Shown here: piece after piece, positions 5,691 through 13,003 of the stretch | Position numbering within the stretch: position 1 is the first letter of the stretch | Layout of the letters: each line of letters begins with the position of its first letter | NCBI GenBank assembly: GCA_905207425.1 | Contig: CAJLLB010000046.1 | Location: forward strand, 1 to 13,042 | Direction: 5' to 3' | DNA length: 13,042 nucleotides | Source of the DNA: an uncultured Collinsella sp. | Lineage (GTDB): Bacteria; Actinomycetota; Coriobacteriia; Coriobacteriales; Coriobacteriaceae | Program-made: the position numbers and the translations under genes | The notes under the pieces: model-generated | Told to the model about the DNA's origin: nothing | The model's input: the letters and a program-made list of their open reading frames with translations, nothing else | Database searches by the model: none

Positions 5691-6191
5691 ATGAATAGTG
5701 CGGTTACGCTGGTCGACTTCGATCGGTTGCTCAATGGACTCGACCATATCTATTCGGAGTTCTCGCGCGCCTGCGGCCTTTCGGACTGCGCCTACTGGAT
5801 GCTCGTCGACACGAGTGCAGCGGGCGGAAGCGTTGCCGTGAGTCGGCTGACGAGTGAATGGTTCTACAGCAAACAGACCATCAATTCGGCGATTAAAACG
5901 CTTAGGGCGCGAGGGCTTGCGACGTTGGAGTTTGCCGAGGGCAGTCGTAAAAACAAGGTTGTACGACTGACCGAAGAAGGCGTGCGGTTTGCCAAGCGCT
6001 ACGCGTTGCCGGCGCAAAAAGCCGAGCAACAGGCATTCGAGGCGCTCGAGCCGTGGGAACAGTGCGAGATCATGCGCTTGGTCGGTAAGTTCTCCCATGT
6101 TCTTAACGAAGAGTGCGAGGCATTTAAACGGCAAGTGGCCGCCGAGAACGAGACTGACGATAAGGGCGAGGGGGACGCATGCGACTCTTAA
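5691..6191 (+). CDS. MarR-family transcriptional regulator
   Basis: A 166-residue protein of usual MarR length. Helical N-terminal dimerisation segment, then a winged HTH at about 35-100: SRLTSEWFYSKQTINSAIKT carries the recognition helix, and GSRKNKVVRLTEEG is the wing plus following helix. The remainder is a long dimerisation helix ending in an acidic tail. MarR proteins usually repress their own operon and release DNA on binding a small aromatic or toxic ligand. Here the target is evident: the gene overlaps the first ABC exporter gene by 13 bp and shares its promoter, which carries two matching dyads. The start at 5691 follows GGTGGGA, a modest ribosome site. The ligand is unknown and is probably a substrate of the exporter. 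Confidence 0.9.
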   Translation: MNSAVTLVDFDRLLNGLDHIYSEFSRACGLSDCAYWMLVDTSAAGGSVAVSRLTSEWFYSKQTINSAIKTLRARGLATLEFAEGSRKNKVVRLTEEGVRFAKRYALPAQKAEQQAFEALEPWEQCEIMRLVGKFSHVLNEECEAFKRQVAAENETDDKGEGDACDS

Positions 6192-7915
6192 TGAGGTTTA
6201 TGAGGCCGTACCGCGGTCTGATTGCGGTGACGCTGTTTGCGGTGCTGATAGATAACGTCGGTACGCTGTTGGTTCCCACGATGCTGGCGAACATGGTCAA
6301 CACCGGTATTACCACGGGTGATGTCGACTATATATTACGCAACGGCCTGTACATGCTTATCGCGACCGGCATGGCCAGCGGCGGCACGGTGCTGGGCTGC
6401 TATCTTTCGGCGCGCCTGGCCGCCAACGTGGCCTGCGATATCCGCAATGCCGTGTACGACAAGTCGCTCGAGCTGTCCGCCAGCGACTTTGAGCGCTTTG
6501 GCACGGGTTCGATGATCACGCGCTCGCTCAACGACATCAACGTGATTCAGCAAGCTGTCCTTCAGACGATTCAGCTGGTGCTGCCGGTGCCGTTCTTGGC
6601 CGTGGCAGGCATCATTTTTGCTTGGTTCATCGATCCCGCCATGGGTACGCTGCTGGGCGTGGTGGTTGCGATCGTGCTGGTGGCGGCGGTCTTTACCGTT
6701 GCCAACGCCGCGCCGATCTTTATGCGCCTGCAGAGCTTTATCGACCGCATGAACGTGGTGCTGCGCGAGAACATCGTGGGCGTGCGCGTCATCCGCGCAT
6801 TTAACAAGGAGCGCCACGAGGAGCAGCGCCTGGACGAGGTGTTTAGCGATTACGCGGCCAATGCCATCAAGGTCAACCACCTGTTTGTGGGTCTCGACAG
6901 CTCCAGCTTCTTTTTGATGAATATCGCCGAGGTGGCGGTGCTGTGGGTGGGCGGCAACCGCGTGGGCGTCCACGCCATGCAAATCGGTAGCATCTCGGCC
7001 GTGCTGGAGTACGCGATCCTGATCCTGTTCTTTGTGATGACGGCGCAGATGGTGATTCTGACGCTCCCACGCGCCGCCGCATGCCTGAACCGTGCGCAGC
7101 AGGTGTTGGAGATTGAGCCGAGCATCGTGGACGGCAAGCGCACGCTGGACACGTGCGCGGCGGAGTCTGTTGACGGTGCCGACGCGGTGGCCGTGTTCGA
7201 CCACATGTCGTTCCGTTTTGACGATGCCGACGAGGATACCCTGTGCGACCTGAGCTTTGCCTGTCGCCGTAGCCAGACCACGGCGATTGTAGGCTCGACG
7301 GGTTCGGGCAAGTCGACGGTGGCCAAGCTCTTGCTTCGCTTCCACGATGCCACGAAGGGCGCCATTCGCCTGAATGGCATCGATCTGCGCGACCTTTCGC
7401 AAGACGACATCCGCGGGCGTATCGCCTATGTGCCGCAGAAGGCATGGCTGTTCTCGGGTACGGTGGCGAGCAACCTGCGCTTTGGCAACGAAGACGCGAC
7501 TGAGGCTGACATGCTCCATGCGCTGGAGGTTGCCCAGAGCACCTTTGTGCTCGACCAGCCCCAGGGGCTCGATACGCCGGTGGCCCAGGGCGGCACGAAC
7601 TTCTCGGGTGGTCAGCGCCAGCGCCTGGCGATTGCCCGCGCACTCATGAAGCATGCCGATCTATATATCTTCGACGACAGTTTTTCGGCCCTGGACTTTA
7701 AGACCGATGCGGCACTGCGCCATGCGCTGCAGGACGAGACGTGCGATGCCGCGGTGCTCATCATCGCCCAGCGCATCTCGACTATTTTGCATGCCGATCA
7801 GATCGTGGTGCTCAAAGACGGCGAGATCGTGGGCCTAGGCACGCACGACGAGCTCATGGAAACCTGCGAGGTGTACCGCGCAATCGCGGAATCGCAGATG
7901 AAGGGAGGTGAGTAG
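6179..7915 (+). CDS. ABC exporter half-transporter, degenerate-site subunit
   Basis: A 578-residue half-transporter: six membrane helices (about 1-300), then a nucleotide-binding domain. Walker A is GSTGSGKS at 372-379 (K378), the signature is the canonical SGGQ at 476-479, and Walker B ends D499. The catalytic glutamate position is D500 (IFDDSFSALD) and the switch histidine is Q531 (IIAQRIS). These are the hallmark substitutions of the non-catalytic subunit in heterodimeric exporters such as TM287/288, BmrCD and LmrCD. It pairs with the next gene's product. Start 6179 lies inside the MarR gene (13-bp overlap, GAGGGGG upstream), implying translational coupling; M5 at 6191 is an alternative. 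Likely substrates are amphipathic drugs, bile-type compounds or lipids, but the sequence does not show which. Confidence 0.93.
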   Translation: MRLLMRFMRPYRGLIAVTLFAVLIDNVGTLLVPTMLANMVNTGITTGDVDYILRNGLYMLIATGMASGGTVLGCYLSARLAANVACDIRNAVYDKSLELSASDFERFGTGSMITRSLNDINVIQQAVLQTIQLVLPVPFLAVAGIIFAWFIDPAMGTLLGVVVAIVLVAAVFTVANAAPIFMRLQSFIDRMNVVLRENIVGVRVIRAFNKERHEEQRLDEVFSDYAANAIKVNHLFVGLDSSSFFLMNIAEVAVLWVGGNRVGVHAMQIGSISAVLEYAILILFFVMTAQMVILTLPRAAACLNRAQQVLEIEPSIVDGKRTLDTCAAESVDGADAVAVFDHMSFRFDDADEDTLCDLSFACRRSQTTAIVGSTGSGKSTVAKLLLRFHDATKGAIRLNGIDLRDLSQDDIRGRIAYVPQKAWLFSGTVASNLRFGNEDATEADMLHALEVAQSTFVLDQPQGLDTPVAQGGTNFSGGQRQRLAIARALMKHADLYIFDDSFSALDFKTDAALRHALQDETCDAAVLIIAQRISTILHADQIVVLKDGEIVGLGTHDELMETCEVYRAIAESQMKGGE

Positions 7916-7916
7916 C

Positions 7917-9917
7917 ATGACCGAGGAGCTCAAGAAGCAGGGCATCGTCGATGGCGCTGCGGTTGTAGAGACAGTCGAGGAGACGGGCGTCGCGCCCGAC
8001 CTGGACGAAGCCGCCAAGGCGGCGGAGCGCGAGGCTCGCCGCCAAGCGCTCTACGAGGAAAACGAACGTGCCGAGGACGAGCGCGCCCGCGCCGAGGCAG
8101 AGCGTATGCGCGACGTGGACGACGAAGACGAGGACGAGACGCCTCGGGATACCTGGGCGACGGTGCGCCGCCTGTGGAGTGAGGCTGCCGGCGACCATTG
8201 GCGCTTCTATATCGTGTTCGCGAGCATTGTGTTCTATGTCATCTTTAACACCGCCGCGCCGGCATATAGCGCCCGCGTGATCGATGAGCTGTGGGGCCAC
8301 ATTCAGGTGGCGTTTGCCAACGACACCACTTTCAGCATCACCTGGGAGAACTGCGGCAAGACCATTTTCGTCTACTTTATGATCTGGACTGCCGCTGCCT
8401 CGTTCTATGCGCTCCAGAGCTTTTTGATGTCGAGCGTCGCTGAGCGTCTCAATCTGCGCCTGCGCAACCGCATCGCGCAAAAGCTCAACCGTCTGCCGCT
8501 CGCCTATTTTGACGCGCATCGTCCCGGCGAGGTCGTCAGCCGCGCGACCAACGACCTGGACAAGATGTCCGAGAGCATGCAGCGCGGATTGCTGCAGCTG
8601 CTCGTGTCGATCGGCACGGTTGTTGGTGCTGTGAGCGTGATGTTCGTGTTCAGCGTGCAGCTTACGCTCGTCTTTCTGTTCTTTACGGCACTGTCGCTGC
8701 TGGTGACGAAGGTCGTCTCGCGCCGCACACACGATGTGACGGGCGAGCGCCAGGAGTGGGTGTCCAAGATTACGAGTGCGGTCGAGGAAGGCTATTCGGG
8801 CCGTCTGGTGATCCGCGCGTTTAACCGCGAACGCCAAAGTTCTGCCGAGGTGCACCAGGCCTCGGGCGAGCTGGCACGCGTGAGTGCCAAGGCCGACTTT
8901 ATGATCAATGCCGTCGGCCCTGCGGTGCGCTTTATCGGCCGTTTGGCGCAGATCGTGATCGCGCTGGTGGGCTGCAGCATGCTGGTTGCCGGTCACATGA
9001 CCGTCGGCGTGTTCCAGGCGTTCTTCCAGTTTATCTACGAGGCGTCCGAACCCATGACGCAGCTGTCGTTTACCTTCAACTCGCTGCAGAGCGCGTTGGC
9101 GAGTGCGGAGCGCGTGTTCGACCTGCTCGATGAGCCCGAGATGGAGGCCGATCCGCTGCCGGACGAGGCCGCCAAGCTGCCGGGTCGCGTTGAGGGTCGC
9201 GTCTCCTTTGAGCACGTGCGCTTTGGTTATTCGCCCGACAAGCCGCTTATGCACGACGTGTCGTTTACCGCCGAGCCGGGCCAGAAGATTGCCGTGGTGG
9301 GAACCACGGGCGCGGGCAAGACGACGCTCATCAACCTGCTCATGCGCTTCTACGAGATTGACGGCGGGCGTATTACGCTCGACGGCGTGGATACGAGCCG
9401 CATGGACCGCGGCGAGCTACGGCAGCAGTTTGGCATGGTGCTGCAGGACGCCTGGCTGTTCGATGGCACGATTGCCGAAAACATCGCCTACGGCTGTCCC
9501 GAGGCGACGCGTGAGGAGATCGTGGCGGCTGCGCGCGCCGCGCAGGTCGACTTCTTTGTGCGCACCATGCCGCAGGGCTATGACACGCGCGTGGCCAACG
9601 ATGCCGAAAGCATCAGCCAGGGCCAGCGTCAGCTGCTGACCATCGCACGCGTGCTGCTCAATAACCCGGCGATTCTCATCCTGGACGAGGCGACCTCAAG
9701 CGTGGATACGCGTACCGAGCTTGCCATCGGTCGTGCCATGGACGCGCTCATGCGCGGGCGCACGAGCTTTGTGATCGCGCACCGCCTGTCGACGATCGTG
9801 GACGCCGACCTGATCTTGGTCATGGATCACGGCAACATTATCGAGCAGGGCACGCATAAGGAGCTGCTGGCTGCCGAGGGTGCCTACGCCGACCTCTATC
9901 TGAGCCAGTTCGCATAA
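7917..9917 (+). CDS. ABC exporter half-transporter, catalytic subunit with acidic N-terminal extension
   Basis: A 666-residue partner of the preceding subunit. Six membrane helices begin near residue 95. The nucleotide-binding domain has Walker A GTTGAGKT at 462-469 (K468), Walker B D590 with catalytic E591 (ILDEATSSVD) and switch H622 (VIAHRLS), all intact. Its signature reads SQGQ (567-570), not SGGQ. In the head-to-tail dimer this altered signature faces the partner's degenerate Walker site, while the partner's canonical SGGQ completes this subunit's working site. Residues 1 to about 80 are an unusual charged cytoplasmic extension: a likely coiled coil (about 28-66, rich in A, E and R) ending in an acidic run (DVDDEDEDE). 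ATG 7917 starts one base after the upstream stop, with GGAGGTGA correctly spaced; the in-frame GTG at 7908 overlaps the ribosome site and is rejected. Confidence 0.93.
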   Translation: MTEELKKQGIVDGAAVVETVEETGVAPDLDEAAKAAEREARRQALYEENERAEDERARAEAERMRDVDDEDEDETPRDTWATVRRLWSEAAGDHWRFYIVFASIVFYVIFNTAAPAYSARVIDELWGHIQVAFANDTTFSITWENCGKTIFVYFMIWTAAASFYALQSFLMSSVAERLNLRLRNRIAQKLNRLPLAYFDAHRPGEVVSRATNDLDKMSESMQRGLLQLLVSIGTVVGAVSVMFVFSVQLTLVFLFFTALSLLVTKVVSRRTHDVTGERQEWVSKITSAVEEGYSGRLVIRAFNRERQSSAEVHQASGELARVSAKADFMINAVGPAVRFIGRLAQIVIALVGCSMLVAGHMTVGVFQAFFQFIYEASEPMTQLSFTFNSLQSALASAERVFDLLDEPEMEADPLPDEAAKLPGRVEGRVSFEHVRFGYSPDKPLMHDVSFTAEPGQKIAVVGTTGAGKTTLINLLMRFYEIDGGRITLDGVDTSRMDRGELRQQFGMVLQDAWLFDGTIAENIAYGCPEATREEIVAAARAAQVDFFVRTMPQGYDTRVANDAESISQGQRQLLTIARVLLNNPAILILDEATSSVDTRTELAIGRAMDALMRGRTSFVIAHRLSTIVDADLILVMDHGNIIEQGTHKELLAAEGAYADLYLSQFA

Positions 9918-9947
9918 TGTGACAAAGGGACAGTCTCTTTGCCACAT
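9917..9947. repeat. Imperfect palindrome, possible dispersed gene-end element
   Basis: ATGTGACAAAGGG pairs with CTCTTTGCCACAT: 13 pairs counting one wobble, with one A/C mismatch, around an ACAGT loop. It starts at the last base of the ABC gene and has no T run. The unpaired core GGGACAG matches that of the minus-strand hairpin at 66-102, which likewise sits at a gene's end with TTTGG/CAAA flanks. This suggests two members of one short hairpin family. Confidence 0.5.
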
Positions 9948-9954
9948 CACAAAT

Positions 9955-9990
9955 AAGGCGCGCCGGGGATGAATTCCCTGGCGCGCCTTT
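9955..9990. terminator. Bidirectional terminator between convergent genes
   Basis: AAGGCGCGCC (9955-9964) pairs with GGCGCGCCTT (9980-9989). The stem continues inward through GGGGA/TCCCT (one wobble) to a 5-nt loop, about 15 bp in all. T tracts on both sides are short (CCTTTG on plus, CCTTATTTG on minus). It separates the convergent ABC and cysE genes and likely serves both. Confidence 0.8.
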
Positions 9991-10027
9991 GCGTTGATGC
10001 CGATGTCGTTTTGTGCCGCTTGCGTTC

Positions 10028-10732
10028 CTAGCGTTCGTCCACGAGCTTGGCGACGAGGGCCTTGAGCTCGGCCACCTCTCGCTCGAGTTCCTTGACGCGG
10101 CGGGCATTCTCGGTGATGCCCTGGCGGTTGAGGGCGGACTGCTCGGCGGCGTCATCGGGCATGTACTCGCGATGCTGCTTGGCGTCGAAACTCTCCTCGA
10201 ACACACGGCAGCCGTTGCGCTTGATGATGCGTCCCGGCACGCCCACGACGGTGCAGTTGTCGGGGACGTCCTTAACGACGACCGAGTTGCCGCCGATCTT
10301 GACGTTGTTGCCGATGCAGATGTTGCCGAGCACCTTGGCGCCCGTGCCCACCGTGACATTGTTGCCCAGGGTGGGGTGACGCTTGCCGGTCTCGTTGCCG
10401 GTGCCGCCGAGCGTGACGCCCTGGTAGAGCACACAGTTGTCGCCCACAATGGTGGTCTCGCCGATGACGACGCCCATGGCGTGGTCGATAAAGAAGTGCT
10501 TGCCAATCTGCGCGGCAGGGTGAATCTCGACGCCGGTGATGTGGCGGGTGATTTGCGAGAGCACGCGGGCGAGCGAGCGATGACCGTGCTCCCACAGCCA
10601 GTGCTCGGGCACGTGGTTCCACTTGGCGTGCAGGCCAGGATAGGAAAGAAAGATGACCAGACCGTTTTGCGCGGCGGGGTCCTGCGCCTGGACGGTCTTG
10701 ATGTCCTCGCGAATGGTATTGATAAAGCTCAC
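10028..10732 (-). CDS. cysE: Serine O-acetyltransferase
   Basis: A 234-residue cytosolic enzyme that makes O-acetyl-L-serine from serine and acetyl-CoA, the first step of cysteine synthesis. It is the short CysE type, lacking the long helical N-terminus of the 273-residue E. coli enzyme. A left-handed beta-helix spans about 68-168, with clear hexapeptide repeats. Catalytic-site blocks include [11 protein letters not shown] (about 83-93; H84 corresponds to E. coli H158), [10 protein letters not shown] (103-112) and RHP (118-120, H119), and VGVPGRII closes the helix. Residues about 207-233 form a leucine-heptad coiled coil, probably a trimer zipper, instead of the usual short tail. GTG 10732 is chosen for its AAGGGAGG seven bases upstream and the [11 protein letters not shown] start; the frame stays open to an ATG at 10807, but that extension spans the promoter. 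No cysK is adjacent. Confidence 0.92.
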   Translation of the reverse strand: MSFINTIREDIKTVQAQDPAAQNGLVIFLSYPGLHAKWNHVPEHWLWEHGHRSLARVLSQITRHITGVEIHPAAQIGKHFFIDHAMGVVIGETTIVGDNCVLYQGVTLGGTGNETGKRHPTLGNNVTVGTGAKVLGNICIGNNVKIGGNSVVVKDVPDNCTVVGVPGRIIKRNGCRVFEESFDAKQHREYMPDDAAEQSALNRQGITENARRVKELEREVAELKALVAKLVDER

Positions 10733-10773
10733 CGGCCGCCCTCCCTTAGCGCCATGGCAATGCGATTCAATAA

Positions 10774-10790
10774 AGTATAGCGATTCGCTA
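10774..10790 (-). promoter_or_regulatory. cysE -10 box overlapped by a palindromic operator
   Basis: The minus-strand -10 is TATACT (10779-10774), placing +1 near 10767 and giving a leader of about 35 nt. No good -35 sits at 17 bp. The perfect palindrome TAGCGA-T-TCGCTA (10778-10790) overlaps the upstream edge of this -10, where a repressor would occlude polymerase. Confidence 0.45.
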
Positions 10791-10877
10791 GGGATTAAAA
10801 AGGACAATCTTGGCGGCTTTGCGCTACAAGTGTCAGTTATGCAAACTTGCTGGTAATGGAGTCATGCTTTTGTGGGG

Positions 10878-10909
10878 TTGCGCACGAGGGGGCACCGCAA
10901 CCGTATACT
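10878..10909 (+). promoter_or_regulatory. Possible dedA promoter
   Basis: -10 TATACT (10904-10909) is five of six consensus. The best -35, TTGCGC (10878-10883), is 20 bp away, longer than ideal. Predicted leader is about 40 nt. Confidence 0.4.
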
Positions 10910-10955
10910 GGTCAACTTGGACGTATCCGCGCCCACAACTGAGAGGTTTTACTTC

Positions 10956-11594
10956 ATGGGTTTCATCAATTTTATTGCCGAGCTGCTTAAGGACCCGCGC
11001 ACCGCGATCGCCAGCTGGATCGCCGCCGGCCCGCTTATGGCCTACGGCTGCGTGTTCCTGATCATCTTTATCGAGACGGGCGTGGTGTTCTTCCCGTTCC
11101 TTCCCGGTGATTCGCTGCTGTTCGCCTCGGGTTTCTTTGCCCACAACGGCGGCTTTAACATCGTGGCGCTTCTGGCCACCGCATGGGCCGCTGCCATTTT
11201 GGGCGATCAGTGCAACTTTATGATCGGTCACTTCTTTGGCCGCAAGATCATCGCTTCGGGCAAGGTCAAGGCCATGACGCCCGAGCGCATCAAAAAGTCC
11301 GAGGACTTCTTGGACAAGTGGGGTCACCTGGCCATCTTCCTGGGTCGCTTCTTCCCGTTTATCCGCACCTTTGTGCCCTTTATCGCTGGCATGGGCGGCA
11401 TGCACTGGCGCAACTTTGTCGTCTTTAACGTGCTGGGCGGCATTACCTGGTCGACGGTCTTTACGCTGCTGGGCTACTTCTTTGGCGGCATTCCCTTTGT
11501 GCAAGAGCACTTTGAGCTGCTGATTATCGGCATCGTTGCCGTGTCGATCATCCCGACCGTGGTCGGTCTGGTTAAGGCCAAGCTGGGTAAATAG
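10956..11594 (+). CDS. DedA-family membrane protein
   Basis: A 212-residue polytopic inner-membrane protein of the DedA/SNARE-associated family, whose members support membrane lipid homeostasis; several recycle undecaprenyl phosphate across the membrane, probably using the proton gradient. The residues shown to be essential in E. coli YqjA are conserved in register: E40 and D52 (IETGVVFFPFLPGDSLL, about 39-55), R131 and R137 (FLGRFFPFIRTFVPFIAG, about 128-145). The amphipathic re-entrant loops and C-terminal helices are present. ATG 10956 follows GAGAGG at a suitable distance; the open frame to 10872 covers the promoter and is not coding. It is monocistronic, divergent from cysE and closed by a strong terminator. 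Which lipid it flips is inference from the family. Confidence 0.93.
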   Translation: MGFINFIAELLKDPRTAIASWIAAGPLMAYGCVFLIIFIETGVVFFPFLPGDSLLFASGFFAHNGGFNIVALLATAWAAAILGDQCNFMIGHFFGRKIIASGKVKAMTPERIKKSEDFLDKWGHLAIFLGRFFPFIRTFVPFIAGMGGMHWRNFVVFNVLGGITWSTVFTLLGYFFGGIPFVQEHFELLIIGIVAVSIIPTVVGLVKAKLGK

Positions 11595-11633
11595 AACGCC
11601 TAGCTCGAGCCAGCGCGCAGACCGTACAGTTGA

Positions 11634-11666
11634 GGCCCGTCACCGCTTACGGTGGCGGGCCTTTTT
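11634..11666 (+). terminator. Strong Rho-independent terminator of dedA
   Basis: GGCCCGTCACCG (11634-11645) pairs with CGGTGGCGGGCC (11650-11661): 12 bp, one wobble, CTTA loop, then TTTTTGC. It lies 39 bp past the stop and separates dedA from the ilvE control region. Confidence 0.93.
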
Positions 11667-11686
11667 GCTTCGGTCAAATGAAAATA

Positions 11687-11702
11687 CTTTACTTAGTTAA
11701 AG
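11687..11702. promoter_or_regulatory. Candidate operator or UP element upstream of ilvE
   Basis: CTTTA-N6-TAAAG dyad in an A+T-rich stretch (about 11677-11715) upstream of the ilvE -10 box. The composition contrasts sharply with the surroundings, so it may be an activator or repressor site or simply an UP element. Confidence 0.3.
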
Positions 11703-11732
11703 AAAAGCGTTTTATCAGACGCGTGCGGGGAG

Positions 11733-11738
11733 TACAAT
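11733..11738 (+). promoter_or_regulatory. ilvE -10 box
   Basis: TACAAT, five of six consensus bases. The -35 is poor (TTTTAT at 17 bp), which fits an activator-dependent promoter or help from the A+T-rich stretch upstream. Predicted +1 is about 11744-11746, at the ATG of the upstream reading frame. Confidence 0.5.
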
Positions 11739-11745
11739 CTCGTGC

Positions 11746-11895
11746 ATGCGAATCGACGTGCCATCGGCTTTGATGCTGCTCGCGTGTCCCGTCCGGCTCT
11801 ACGCTCCGGGCGTGCGACGTTGCGACGCGGTCGGCCTCGGTCCTTGCGTGCGGGTTCGCGAGTATGCAACTGTGTATGTAAGGAGCGACATATGA
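11746..11895 (+). CDS. Possible leaderless upstream ORF of ilvE
   Basis: Forty-nine codons from ATG 11746 to TGA 11893-11895, out of frame with ilvE. The stop overlaps the ilvE start as ATGA. The ATG lies about seven bases after the -10 box, so the mRNA would begin at or within a base or two of it, a leaderless arrangement common in actinobacteria. The peptide begins MRIDVPSALMLLACPV and has 8 V, 5 L and 2 I (about 31%), modestly rich in the branched-chain amino acids that ilvE handles, though there is no run of control codons. There is no homology I recognise. Any role would be translational coupling or attenuation of ilvE; the ORF may also be fortuitous, since the ilvE frame is open over the same span. 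Confidence 0.35.
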   Translation: MRIDVPSALMLLACPVRLYAPGVRRCDAVGLGPCVRVREYATVYVRSDI

Positions 11896-12944
11896 CTGTC
11901 GAGAAGAAGGATATCGATTGGGGTAGTCTCGGCTTTGGCTACATGAAGACCGATTACAGCTACGAGGCTCATTGGAAGGATGGCGAGTGGGACGAGGGCG
12001 GCCTGACCACCGACCACACCCTGCATGTCTCCGAGTGCGGCGGTATCTTCCATTACTGCCAGGAGGTCTTTGAGGGCCTGAAGGCCTACACCGCCGAGGA
12101 CGGCAGCATCGTCTGCTTCCGTCCCGACATGAACGCTGAGCGTATGTATAACTCTGCCCAGCGCCTCGAGATGCCCCCGTTTCCCAAGGACAAGTTCGTT
12201 GAGGCCGTCAAGCAGGTCGTTTCTGCCAACGCCGCCTGGGTTCCGCCCTTCGGTTCCGGCGCGACCCTGTACGTGCGTCCGTTTATGATCGGCTCCGGTG
12301 ACGTGATCGGCGTGGCTCCCGCTCCTGAGTACACGTTCCGCATTCTCGTGACCCCGGTCGGTCCGTACTTTAAGGGCGGCCTCAAGCCCGTCAAGCTGCG
12401 CGTTTCCGAGTATGACCGTGCTGCACCGCACGGCACCGGCAACATCAAGGCCGGCCTGAACTACGCCATGTCCCTTAAGCCCACGATGGAGGCCCATCGC
12501 GAGGGCTATGCCGAGAACCTGTATCTCGACTCCGAGTCCCGCACCTATGTCGAGGAGACCGGTGGCGCCAACGTCCTGTTCGTGAAAGAGGATGGCACGC
12601 TCGTCGTTCCGCAGTCGCACACCGACTCCATCCTGCCCTCTATCACCCGTCGTTCGCTCGTTCAGGTTGCTCAGGACCTGGGCATGACCGTTGACCAGCG
12701 CCCCGTCGAGTGGGCCGAGGTCAAGGCCGGCACCTTTGTGGAGTGCGGCCTGTGCGGCACCGCTGCCGTCATCTCTCCGGTTGGCGAAATCGACAACAAG
12801 GTTTACGGCGCCGACGAGACCGTGACCTTCCCGGCTGGATACACCGAGATCGGCCCTGTGATGAAGAAGCTTCGCGAGACCCTGACTGGTATCCAGTCTG
12901 GTGCTGTCGAGGACAAGCACAACTGGGTTTACACCGTCGCGTAA
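11892..12944 (+). CDS. ilvE: Branched-chain amino acid aminotransferase
   Basis: A 350-residue PLP enzyme of fold type IV that interconverts leucine, isoleucine and valine with their 2-oxo acids using glutamate/2-oxoglutarate; the last step of branched-chain synthesis. Length and motifs fit the longer (type II) IlvE group. The PLP lysine is K186 in GTGNIKAGLNYA (181-192). YVEETGGANVLFV (219-231) supplies the cofactor-binding glutamate strand, and GTAAVISPVG (289-298) the phosphate-binding loop. R129 in LYVRPFMIG is the usual substrate-region block. Directly before GTA is C285-GL-C288, a CxxC pair. ATG 11892 has AAGGAG at ideal spacing and a family-typical N-terminus; the in-frame GTG at 11742 would add 50 arginine-rich residues and sits just after the -10 box. 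Single gene with a long leader and its own terminator. Confidence 0.95.
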   Translation: MTVEKKDIDWGSLGFGYMKTDYSYEAHWKDGEWDEGGLTTDHTLHVSECGGIFHYCQEVFEGLKAYTAEDGSIVCFRPDMNAERMYNSAQRLEMPPFPKDKFVEAVKQVVSANAAWVPPFGSGATLYVRPFMIGSGDVIGVAPAPEYTFRILVTPVGPYFKGGLKPVKLRVSEYDRAAPHGTGNIKAGLNYAMSLKPTMEAHREGYAENLYLDSESRTYVEETGGANVLFVKEDGTLVVPQSHTDSILPSITRRSLVQVAQDLGMTVDQRPVEWAEVKAGTFVECGLCGTAAVISPVGEIDNKVYGADETVTFPAGYTEIGPVMKKLRETLTGIQSGAVEDKHNWVYTVA

Positions 12945-13003
12945 TTTGTCTTACCTATCCGGGCAGAGAACAAGTTCCCTCCCGGCGCGTCCTCGGACAT
13001 GCA

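Noticed and set aside
6335..9254. Two long minus-strand open frames opposite the ABC genes
   Set aside because: They run antisense to unmistakable ABC motifs, show shadow composition and have no ribosome sites.
11742..11891. In-frame N-terminal extension of IlvE from GTG 11742
   Set aside because: It would add 50 arginine-rich residues absent from the family and start four bases after the -10 box; ATG 11892 has an ideal AAGGAG.
11739..11891. T-box or classical terminator attenuator in the ilvE leader
   Set aside because: No T-box-like conserved bulge and no stem followed by a T run is visible; only short G+C stems.
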